Shown here: positions 45,497 to 56,497 of the stretch, in pieces
How the letters are laid out: every line of letters begins with the position of its first letter
Numbering within the stretch: position 1 is the first letter of the stretch
From: Lathyrus oleraceus
Lineage: Eukaryota; Streptophyta; Magnoliopsida; Fabales; Fabaceae
Reading direction: 5' to 3'
Length of the DNA stretch: 64,000 bases
NCBI RefSeq assembly: GCF_024323335.1
Contig: NC_066583.1
Coordinates: 412,002,031-412,066,030, forward strand
The notes under the pieces: generated by a model
Databases searched by the model: none
Seen by the model: the letters and a program-made list of their open reading frames with translations, nothing else
What the model was told of the DNA's origin: nothing
Program-made: the position numbers and the translations under genes

Positions 45497-45697
45497 CTTC
45501 AACGGATGGAGTTTTTGGCCTTAGGGCCCATTACGTTTTTGGTTGCTTGGGACCATTCTGTCTCTTGGGGAGGTGTATATTGGGAGTTTCATCTTTTTCT
45601 CATTTCCCACATATTTATATTTATCTCACTTAATATGGGCATTATTTTCCAAATATCTTAATTAAAATAACTATGACTAAATAAGGATATTCATTGG

Positions 45698-47388
45698 CTT
45701 GTTTTCGATTTTTATTTTCATCTCATTTTTATTTCATTAGGATATTATAATTAATCAAATCGTGGATTAACGGTTAAGGCCATCAAATAATTTTGGTCCA
45801 ATACCAAATAGTCTTTCTCAAAGTATATTAATCCTAAATAAATTCAAATTCACCGTATTTAAATAATATTCTCTTAAAATTATTTAAATTAATTTTGATT
45901 GAAAAGGAGAATAGTAAGCCTCTGCTTCACTATCTCTCGATTATTCGAATAATAGGCGTACGCCATATGACTCGGATCTTCGTCATTCAATAAAGAACCC
46001 TAAAAACTCTGTAAAATTAAAATCATTTCCCTGATTTAATTATAAGTTCTAAAAGCTTTATTTTAATAATTAATCTTTGAATGAAAAGGAGAATAGTAAG
46101 CATCTGCTTCACTATCTCTCGATTATCTGAATAATTGGCGTTCGCCAAATTACTCGAATCTTCGTCATTCAATAAAAACCCTAATAATCAAACAAAATAC
46201 AAATCATCTTCTTAAATTAAGGTAATACTCAAAATATATGTAAATTTTAAAACTTGGGATGAAAAAGGATATATGAAGCCTCCACTTTACTATTTCTCAA
46301 TTCCTCGAACGATTGGCGTACGCCACATCGCTTGAATTCTTGTCAACCGATTAAATAAATCATTCAAATTCAAATTATCTTCCTATATCAAATACAACAT
46401 CTAGGGACATATCCTTTATAAATTAAATTTCGGATGAAAAAGAATGTAAGGCGTTCGTGTCACCTTTTATTGAATAATTGAATGATTGGGCTTGCCATAT
46501 TGTTCTGATTATCGACTTCTGATTAATATATTTTAATTAAACTTTAATAAAGGAATAAGTGGCGCACGCCTCATTATTCTTTGAATAAGCAAGTAGGAGG
46601 CGTACGCCTCACTACCATGCATATTCAACATCCGCAAACAAACTTTCAAAATAATTTGAACGAAAAAAAGAGTAGAAGGCGGTCGCCTTATCATTCCTCG
46701 AAAGAATTAGACGATTGGTGTGCACCACATTTCTCAATCTTTCGTCGTTCTTCAAAAAATATCTCAAACTTGTTAAACTAAACTTCTCGCCCCCGAGCGA
46801 CCGAAATCAGTCAAACAAAACATAAAACATATCAATTCAAATTGTCAATCCTTTCTAATGCGCATAACAAACCAACGCTTAAGCCTCCGCCGAGAGTAGA
46901 CAAGCCACCATTTAGCCTTTAGGACACGATCTATATAAACATTCATTAAAAGACACCAACAAAACCGTAGTTCCCCGAACTACGAATGCTCTGACTTCCG
47001 TATTGCACCATAAGGATACGTAGGCACGAGATTACGAGATCTTGGCGAGCACACTAATAAGAAACCTCCTTTTTCCCCTTCCCGAGGTTTCCATCCATAT
47101 CTATTATCAAATCCTTATCACTTGAAGAAAGCAAATAACATTCAAATAGCAAATTGGACTCAAAGGTTTCCGTTGAGTACAACGGACGTGAGGGGTGCTA
47201 ATACCTTCCCCTTGTGTAATCGACTCCCGAACCCAAATATGGTTGCGACGACCATTATTCTATTTTCTAAAAGGTTTTATCAATATTTTCCTTTTCCTTC
47301 ATTGGGATAAATAAAGTTCGGTGGCGACTCTGTTCGAACTAATTTTTCCGTGACCATCACGAGGAATCGTATTTTTCGAGATGCGACA
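45698..47388 (+). repeat. Ogre/Tat 5' LTR (left edge uncertain)
   Basis: The right end is clear: gtgctaataccttcccc, a ggataaataaagttcggtgg block, and terminal ATGCGACA at 47388 just before the primer site. The same terminal octamer ends the nested Ogre solo LTR at 26527. A TATA box (ctatataaac) lies at 46931-46940, identical in sequence to that of the nested LTR. The left end may lie anywhere between about 45510 and 45720. Confidence 0.75.
45896..46740 (+). repeat. Degenerate ~180-bp repeats with ggcgtacgcc palindromes in the LTR
   Basis: Units starting near 45896, 46079, 46258 and 46434, with further diverged pieces to 46740, share gaaaaggagaatagtaagc, ctatctctcgatta and a palindromic ggcgtacgcc or variant (exact at 45953-45962 and near 46313 and 46606). 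They lie upstream of the TATA box and are not similar to the array at 51383. Confidence 0.75.
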
Positions 47389-47390
47389 GA

Positions 47391-47408
47391 TGGCGACTCT
47401 GCTGGGGA
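47391..47408 (+). promoter_or_regulatory. Primer binding site, tRNA-Arg type
   Basis: tggcgactctgctgggga lies two bases after the LTR end. Ogre elements are known to use a tRNA-Arg primer, and this sequence and position fit; the complement ends in CCA as a tRNA must. Confidence 0.8.
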
Positions 47409-47740
47409 TATAGCTCCAAGCAAGAGAGAGTCAAGCCTAACTTAGTCAATTTGCTACAAATGTTGAAATACCGCTTTTTATTTGCTTCTGTATATCTTGA
47501 TGTATTGTTTATGCTATGTAATTTATTCTGCTATTGTGTTGGGTGGTCTATGGGGTTTGACACATGTTGGGAGATAAGCTCTGTACCCGAGCTTTGAGAA
47601 GAACTTAGAACCCGGAGTTGTGTAGTATTGAACCGAGGGGTCTACACCTCATTGGGACAATACAAAGCCTCCACCTATAGTAGATATGTTCAGAATTTCT
47701 ATCCTAATATGGCTAGCCCATTATTATGAGGAAACGATGA
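47409..47740 (+). other. Leader remnant and deletion junction
   Basis: About 330 bp of untranslated leader, without an ORF, end where RNase H codons begin in mid-domain. All of the ORF1/gag/protease/RT region expected here is absent, so the junction at about 47740 marks a large internal deletion. Confidence 0.65.
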
Positions 47741-49855
47741 ACATGGTCCATGACTCTGGGAACCTCATCTGGTAGAAAAGAGCATGCCATATATTATCTA
47801 AGCAAGAAGTTTAATGATTGCGAGACCAGATATTCGTTACTCGAGAAGACTTGTTGTGCAGTCGCATGGGCTGCTAAACGTCTCAGGCAGGACATGCTAA
47901 CTCATACAACTTGGTTGGTAATCAAAATGGATCCCATCAAGTATATATTCGAGAAACCAGCTCTAATTGGTAGGATTTATCGATGGAAGATGTTGTTATC
48001 AGAATACGATATTCAATATGTTGCATAAAAGGCAATCAAAGGAAGCGTATTAGCCGACCATCTTGCCCACCAACCGTTAGAGGATTGCCAACCTTTGAAG
48101 TTTGACTTCCTAGATGAGGACATTATGGCTGTTAAAAATGTTGAAGACTCCGAACTAGAGGAGACCCTTGAGCCAAAAGCAGGATGGACTCTCATGTTCG
48201 ACGGCACCTCAAATGCAAATGGCCATGGAATTAGGGCAATGCTGATGTCTCCCAAGAATTTTCATCTACCATTCACCGCAAAGCTCTGTTTCACCTGCAC
48301 GAATAACATGGCTGAGTATGATGCTTGCATACTAGGGTTGGAAGAAGCTATTGAGTTAAAGATCAAGGTGCTAGAAGTATTCGGGGATTCCGCTCTAGTG
48401 ATGCATCAGATCATAGGTGATTGGGAAACAAGACATACCAACCTAATTCCATACCGGGATTACGTGCTGAAGTTACTCCCGAAATTTGACAAAATCACTT
48501 TCTCTCATATTCCTCGAGAAGAGAATCAGATGGCAGATGCTTTAGCAACCTTGGCTTCCATGTACAAGTTAATATGGCCTCTAGCAGAAGAGTCGGATGG
48601 TAACCCCTGGTTCTTTGACATCAAACAGTATCTAGAGAAGTAGGAATACCCAGAAGAGGCCTCTAGCCTTGACAAAAGGACCCTTTTGAGGTTGTCATCG
48701 AAGTTCCTCTTAAATGGGGAGGTATTGTACAAGCAGAATTACGACATGGTTTTGTTGAGGTGTGTGGACAAACACGGAGCTAATCAGCTTATGAAGGACA
48801 TACATGAAGGGTCCTTTGGCACACACGCAAATGGGCACTCCATGGCGAAGAAAATCCTGAGGGCAGGTTACTACTGGTTAACGATGGATGCCGACTATTA
48901 TCATTACACTAGAACATGCTACAAATTCCAAATCTACGCTGACAAAATACATATACCGCCTACCCCGCTGAATGTTATAGCATCACCTTGGCCTTTCTCT
49001 ATATGGGGAATCAACATGATCGGGATGATAGAACCCAAAGCATCTAATGGGCATAGGTTTATCTTGGTGGCCATAGACTATTTTACCAAATGGGTGGAAG
49101 CCGCATCTTATGTGAATGTCACGAAGCACGTAGTCGCCCGTTTCTTGCAAAACAACATCATATGTCAATATGGGATTCCCAACATAATCATCACTTATAA
49201 CGGGTCAAATCTCAACAATAAGACCATGGAGGAGTTATGCACAACGTTTAAGATAGAGCATCACAACTCATTACCCTATCGGCCTAAGATGAATGGGGCT
49301 GTTGAAGCTGCGAACAAAAATATCAAGAAAATCGTCCAAAATATGGTTGTCATGTACAAGGATTGGCATGAGATGTTACCTTTCACGTTACACGGTTATC
49401 GTACGTCGGTACGAACTACAACAGGGGAAACCCCTTATTCCTTGGTATACGGCATGGAAGCAGTTCTCCCTATAGAAGTGGAGATTCCCTCGATGAGAGT
49501 CTTGATGGAGGCTAAGTTAGACGAGGCAGGATGGGTTCAATCAAGGTACGACGGGCTTAACCTTATTGGGGAGAAACTCTTGAAAGCGTTAGGCCACGGT
49601 CAACTATATCAGAGGCGTCTTAAGAAGGCATTCGATAAGAAGGTCCGTCCTAGGGTGTTTCAAGAGGGGGATTTGGTGCTAAAGAAAATCTTGCCCATTC
49701 ACAAGGACTCCAGGGGGAAATGGACACCAAATTCTGAAGGTCCATTTGTGGTGGTTAGAGCCTTTTCCGGAGGCGCTCTAATCCTGGCAACTATGGACGG
49801 TGATGAATTGCCACTTCCCACCAATGTTGATGTTGTTAAAAAGTATTTTGCCTAA
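47741..49855 (+). pseudogene. Ogre/Tat RNase H, archaeal RNase H and integrase (catalytically damaged)
   Basis: One frame holds RNase H from mid-domain (EHAIYYLSKKFNDCETRYS, TCCAVAWAAKRLRQ), archaeal-type RNase H (LMFDGTSNANGHG, CTNNMAEYDACILGLEEAI, NQMADALATLASM) and integrase (HEGSFGTHANGH, VAIDYFTKWVEAA, KKVRPRVFQEGDLVLKKI), ending naturally at TAA 49853-49855. Stops at TAA 48026-48028 and TAG 48641-48643 interrupt it. The integrase is dead at several sites: the finger's last Cys is Phe (CYKFQ), the first catalytic Asp is Asn (WGINMIG), and the second is Tyr (ITYNGSNL). Only the Glu (AVEAANKN) remains. The minus-strand copy at 11664-13139 keeps all of these. Confidence 0.92.
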
Positions 49856-51382
49856 AAAAGTGGAATAATAAAATCCGCTAAATCGAAAACCTGAAAGGGC
49901 GATTTAGGCAAAAATGGCTATCCCGGTGGATCGAAAACCCAAAAGGGCGATCCAGGCAAAAATTAGGGATAAAAATAAAAAATTAACCCGCTGAGTTGAA
50001 AACCCGAAAGGGCGGCTCAGGCAAAAATGGGTATCCGGTGGATCGAAAACCCGAAAGGGCGGTCCAGTCAAAAGTTAGGGATTAATTCCAAGGCAAAGAG
50101 CTGCACTTTCAGGCATTTGGCGTATCCCTCAAAGACAAAGAATCAATCTACCTAACTTTTTTTTCAAAAGCGAAGTGCTCGGACTATCAAAGACATAAGA
50201 ATCATAGCAGTATGGAAAGTCAATAGGAACTCAATTTTATTGTCGTTTTGTTTCTCTACACAGCAATTACCTCATTAAGGAATTGCGTCTTTATGTACAA
50301 TCACCCATTTAAGGGTCAAATCAATAAAATTTTCTCGTCAAAAGTTGTGCCCAAATTATTTTTGTATTTTATCTGTTAGTTTGCAAAGCACCTTTATTTT
50401 TTATAAACATCACTCTTAAAGATTTTGGAGAAAATAAAAACACATAATTGAATGAAGTAACAAAATTGCTTTTGAAATAGTAAAAGGATAAACCTCTTAG
50501 TCTCCAAGTTTGCTCTTGTTTTTCATAGAGGTGTAGGACTGTTTGCAGGCACCTATGTTTATTACAATTTCTAATCAGCACCTCTCGTAGATATGCTCAT
50601 GGTATAGCCAAACCGAGGCAAATCTCTAATGCATTTCCAGCAGAAACATTAATAAATCATGGTTGGAGTATCGCGTGTTGAGAAGTCTGAACCCTTCGGT
50701 GGCTTGGAGCAACCCAAATATATTCCCAAAATCACCTAATGGGGCATCAAAACTGGATCTCCATTGGTCACCCAATAACAAAAGTCCACCCTGTTCGCAT
50801 CATCGCCAAAGCAAAAACGCCTTAACCGGGGCATATCCCAATTATCCATTTGCATACCCGCATACATCACATGCGCCATGTGCATCAATTACATACATAA
50901 TTTTCCTACCAAATAGGAAAATTCACCAAGAAATAATCATACCAGTCATTGGCATACATATGCATAGCCTTATACGATTCACATTCCTATATGCACATCC
51001 TAAATATCCCCAGGATCTTGCATGATTCACGAACATCGCATGCATAAATTCATATTTGGTATTTCTATCCCACGTGGAACATCATATATCAAACACAAAA
51101 TATCAGCATCCAAGGTCGCTCATGTCTATCTTAGACATTCTTCATTTCCAAAATAAAGTTATTACCCCGTGAGCGCTCATGGAATTATTTCCTGGCCAGT
51201 CATTTTTCTCAAATTTATGGTTGATAATGATATACCCAGCATTTTCTTTGCTATCGTTGCTCCCCAAGCAGAGGCTACCATAAAAGTCTCTTATGAGCTT
51301 CTCCCCTGTAGAGCTTCTTCAGCAGATTTCCTCCAAAAGGAAACTTTTCTAAAAATATCCCCCCAACAAACATTCATTCTTT
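49856..51382 (+). other. 3' UTR of the Ogre/Tat element
   Basis: Non-coding sequence between the integrase stop and the tandem array. It begins with four short gaaaaccc units, then AT-rich sequence with an aataaaattttc stretch (about 50322). No LTR start, polypurine tract or ORF with a recognisable product is found before the array begins. Confidence 0.65.
49877..50077 (+). repeat. Four gaaaacccgaaagggcg units after integrase
   Basis: Units at about 49877, 49925, 49989 and 50037 alternate two forms and share tcgaaaacccgaaagggcg followed by a complement of the first bases (gatc...gatc or gag...ctc) and aggcaaaaat. Each can form a hairpin. The same motif follows the minus-strand integrase near 11580-11640. 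Confidence 0.88.
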
Positions 51383-51778
51383 GAGATATTACTTCATTTA
51401 TCTGAAGAATCTCATTTTTACTTTTTGAGATGCTGCTTCATCAATATGAAGAGTCTCATTCCAGTTCTTCTAGAGATACTTCTCTAGTCTCCTCGAAGAG
51501 TCTTCGATTCAATTAAGGTATCACGTTCAAAATATCTTAATTCTATCGTATAAGATACTGCTTCGATTCGACACAGAGAATCTCATTTTCTTTAATGTTT
51601 AAGATGCTGCTTCATCAATATGAAGAGTCTCATTCCAGTTCTTCTAGAGATACTGCTCTAGTGTCCTCGAAGAGTCCTAGATTCAATTAAGACATCATTC
51701 CTTTGGTCTGGAATGTCTTAATTCTATCAGATCAGATACTGCTTTGACCCGATACAAAGAATCTGATTTTTTTTGTTT

Positions 51779-54700
51779 GAGATGCTGCTTCATCAATATG
51801 AAGAGTCTCATTCCAGTATTCTAGAGATACTGCTCTAGTGTCCTCGAAGAGTCTTATATTCAATTCAGACATCATTCCTTTGGTCTGGAATGTCTTAATT
51901 CTATCAGATCAGATACTGCTTCGACCCGATACAGAGAATCTCCTTTTTGTTGTTTGAAAAGCTGCTTCATCAATATGAAGAGTCTCATTTCAGATTTCTT
52001 TGAGATTACTGCTCTAGTGTCCTCGAAGAGTCTTAGATTCAATTAAGGTATCATTCCCTCATTCGGAATATCTTAATAATATCGTATAACATACTACTTC
52101 GATTCGACACAGAGAATCTCATTTTCTTTACTGTTTGAGATGTCGATTCATCAATATGAAGAGTCTCATTCCAGTTCTTCTAGAGATACTGCTCTAGTGT
52201 CCTCGAAGAGTCCTAGATTCAATTAAGACATCATTCCTTTGGTCTGGAATTTCTTAATTCTATCAGATCAGATACTGCTTCGACCCGATACAGAGAATCT
52301 CATTTTTGTTGTTTGAGATGCTGCTTCATCAATATGAAGAGTCTCATTTTAGATTTCTTTGAGATTACTGCTCTAGTATCCTCGAAGAGTCTTAGATTCA
52401 ATAAAGTTATAATTCCCTCATTCGGAATATCTTAATTCTATCAGATAAGATGCTACCTCGACTCGATACAAAGAATCTCATTTTCTTTACTGTTTGAGAT
52501 GCTGCTTCATCAATATGAAATGTCTCATTTCAGATTTCTTTGAGACACTGCTCTAGTGTCCTCTAAGAGTCTTAGATTCAATTAAGGTATCATTACCTCG
52601 TTTGAAATATCTTAATTCTATCGTATAAGATATTGCTTCTATTCGACACAGAGAATCTCATTTTCTTTACTGTTTGAGATGCTGCTTCATCAATATGAAG
52701 AGTCTCATTTAATATTTTTTTTCAGATCTTGCTCTAGTGTCCTCGTAGAGTCCTATATTCAATTAAGGTATCATTTCCTCGTTCGGAATATCTTAATTCT
52801 ATCGTATAAGATACTTCTTTGATTCGACACAGAGAATCTCATTTTCTTTGCTGTTAGAGATGTTGCTTCATCAATATGAAGAGTCTCATTTCAGATTTTT
52901 AGAGATACTGCTCTAGAATCCTCTAAGAGTCTTAATTAAATTAATGTATCATTCCCTCGTTCAGAATATCTTAATTCTATCAGATAAGATGTTGCTTCGA
53001 CTCGATACATAGAATCTCATTTGTGTTGTTTGAGATGCTGCTTCATCAATATGAAGAGTCTCATTCCAGTTCTTCTAGAGATACGACTCTAGTGTCCTCG
53101 AAGAGTCTTAGATTCAATTAAGACATCACTCATTTGATCTGGAATGTCTTAATTGTATCAGATCAGATATTGCTTCGACCCGATACAGAGAATCTCATTT
53201 TTGTTGTTTGAGATGCTACTTCATCAATATGAAGAGTCTCATTTCAGATTCCTTTAAGATTACTGCTCTAGTGTCCTCGAAGAGTCTTAGATTCAATTAA
53301 GGTATCATTCCCTCGTACGGAATATCTTAATTCTATCGTATAAGATACTACTTCGATTCGACACATAGAATCTCATTTTCTTTTACTATTTGAGATGCTG
53401 CTTCATCAATATGAAGAGTCTCATTCTAGTTCTTCTAGAGATACTGCTCTAGTGTCCTCGAAGAGTCTTAGATTCAATTAAGACATCATTGCTTTGGTCT
53501 GGAATATCTTAATTGTATCAGATCAGAAACTGCTTCGACCCGATACAGAGAATCTCATTTTTGTTGTTTGAGATGCTACTTCATCAATATGAAGAGTCTC
53601 ATTTCAGATTTCTTTGAGATTACTGCTCTAGTGTCCTCGAAGAGTCTTAGATTCAATTAAGGTATCATTCCCTCGTTCGGAATATCTTAATTCTATTGTA
53701 TAAGATACTACTTTGATTTGACACAGAGAATCTCATTTTCTTTACTATTTGAGATGCTGCTTCATCAATATGAAGATTCTCATTCCAGTTCTTCTAGAGA
53801 AACTGCTCTAGTGTCCTTGAGTGTCTTAGATTCAATTAGGACATCCTTCCTTTGGTCTGGAATGTATTAATTGTATCAGATCAGATAATGCTTCTTTGAG
53901 ATTAATACTCTAGTGTCCTCGAAGAGTCTTAGATTCAATTCAGGTATCATTCTCTCGTTCGGAATATCTTAATTCTATCGTATAAGATACTGCTTCGATT
54001 CGACACAGAGAATCTCATTTTCTTTACTGTATGAGATGTTGCTTCATCAATATGAAGAGTCTCATTCCAGTTCTTCTAGAGATACTGCTCTAGTGTCCTC
54101 GAAGAGTCTTATCTTCAATTCAGACATCATTCCTTTGGTCTGGAATGTCTTAATTCTATCAGATCAGATACTGCTTCGACCCGATACAGAGAACCTCATT
54201 TTTGTTGTTTGAGATGCTGCTTCATCAATATGAAGAGTCTCATTTCAGATTTCTTTGAGATTACTGCTCTAGTGTCCTCGAAGAGTCTTAGATTCAATTA
54301 AGGTGTCATTCCCTCATTCGGAATATCTTAATTCTATCGTATAACATAATGCTTCGATTCGACACAGAGAATCTCATTTTCTTTACTGTTTGAGATGCTG
54401 CTTCATCAATATGAAGAGTCTCATTCCAGTTCTTCTAGAGATACTGCTCTAGTGTCCTCGAAGAGTCCTAGATTCAATTAAGACATCATTCCTTTGGTCT
54501 GGAATTTCTTAATTCTATCAGATAAGATACTGCTTCGACCCGATACAGAGAATCTCATTTTTGTTGTTTGAGATGCTGCTTCATCAATATGAAGAGTCTC
54601 ATTTTAGATTTCTTTGATATTACTGCTCTAGTATCCTCGAAGAGTCTTAGATTCAATAAAGTTATAATTCCCTCATTCGGAATATCTTAATTCTATCAGA

Positions 54701-56000
54701 TAAGATGCTACCTCGACTCGATACAAAGAATCTCATTTTCTTTACTGTTTGAGATGCTGCTTCATCAATATGAAAAGTCTCATTTCAGATTTCTTTGAGA
54801 CACTGCTCTAGTGTCCTCTAAGAGTCTTAGATTCAATTAAGGTATCATTACCTTGTTTGAAATATCTTAATTCTATCGTATAAGATATTGCTTCTATTCG
54901 ACACAGAGAATCTCATTTTATTTACTGTTTGAGATGCTGCTTCATCAATATGAAGAGTCTCATTTAAGATTTTTTTCAGATACTGCTCTAGTGTCCTCGA
55001 AGAGTCTTATAGTCAATTAAGGTATCATTTCCTCGTTCGGAATATCTTAATTCTATCGTATAAGATACTGCTTTGATTCGACACAGAGAATCTCATTTTC
55101 CTTGCTGTTAGAGATGTTGCTTCATCAATATGAAGAGTCTCATTTCAGATTTTTAGAGATACTGCTCTAGAATCCTCTAAGAGTCTTAAATTAAATTAAT
55201 GTATCATTCCCTCATTTGGAATATCTTAATTCTATCAGATAACATGTTGCTTCGACTCGATACATAGAATCTCATTTGTGTTGTTTGAGATGTTGCTTCA
55301 TCAATATGAAGAGTCTCATTCCAGTTCTTCTAAAGATACGGCTCTAGTGTCCTCTAAGTGTCTTAAATTCAATTAAGACATCATTCCTTTGATCTGGAAT
55401 GTCTTAATTGTATCAGATCAAATACTGCTTCGACCCGATACAGAGAATCTCATTTTTGTTGTTTGAGATGCTGCTTCATCAATATGAAGAGTCTCATTTC
55501 AGATTTCTTTAAGATTACTGCTCTAGTGTCCTCGAAGAGTCTTAGATTAAATTAAGGTATCATTCCCTCGGTCGAAATATCTTAATTCTATCGTATAAGA
55601 TACTACTTCGATTCAACACAGAGAATCTCATTTTCTTTACTATTTGAGATGCTGCTTCATCAATATGAAGAGTCTCATTCCAGTTCTTCTAGAGAAACTC
55701 CTCTAGTGTCCTAGAAGTGTCTTAGATTCAATTAAGACATCATTCCTTTGGTCTGGAATATCTTAATTGTATCAGATCAGACACTCCTTCGACCCGATAC
55801 AGAGAATCTCATTTTTGTTGTTTGAGATGCTACTTCATCAATATGAAGAGTCTCATTTCAGATTTCTTTGAGATTACTGCTCTAGTGTCCTCGAAGAGTC
55901 TTAGATTCAATTAAGGTATCATTCCCTCATTCGGAATATCTTAATTCTATCGTACAAGATACTACTTCGATTCGACACAGAGAATCTCATTTTCTTTACT
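51779..56000 (+). repeat. 2255-bp higher-order block, two copies in the array
   Basis: Monomer starts at 51956, 52137, 52315, 52496 and 52676 recur at exactly +2255 (54211, 54392, 54570, 54751, 54931). Rare shared variants also recur, such as gctacctcgactcgatacaa at 52452 and 54707. The block boundaries are approximate. Confidence 0.82.
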
Positions 56001-56497
56001 ATTTGAGATGCTGCTTCATCAATATGAAGAGTCTCATTCCAGTTCTTCTAGAGAAACTGCTCTAGTGTCCTCGAAGTGTCTTAGATTCAATTAAGACATC
56101 ATTCCTTTGGTCTGGAATATCTTAATTGTATCAGATCAGATACTACTTCGACCCGATACAGAGAATCTCATTTTTGTTGTTTGAGATGCTACTTCATCGA
56201 TATGAAGAGTCTCGTTTCAGATTTCTTTGAGATTACTGCTCTAGTGTCCTCGAAGAGTCTTAGATTCAATTAAGGTATCATTCCCTCGTTCGGAATATCT
56301 TAATTCTATCGTATAAGATACTACTTCGATTCGACACAAAGAATCTCATTTTCTTTACTATTTGAGATGCTGCTTCATCAATATGAAGAGTCTCATTCCA
56401 GTTCTTCTAGAGAAACTGCTCTAGTGTCCTCGAAGTGTCTTAGATTCAATTAAGACATCCTTCCTTTGGTCTGGAATGTCTTAATTGTATCAGATCA

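Noticed and set aside
47391..47408. Considered as a tRNA gene fragment
   Set aside because: Only 18 bases, adjacent to an LTR end; fits a primer binding site. No cloverleaf can be formed with the flanks.
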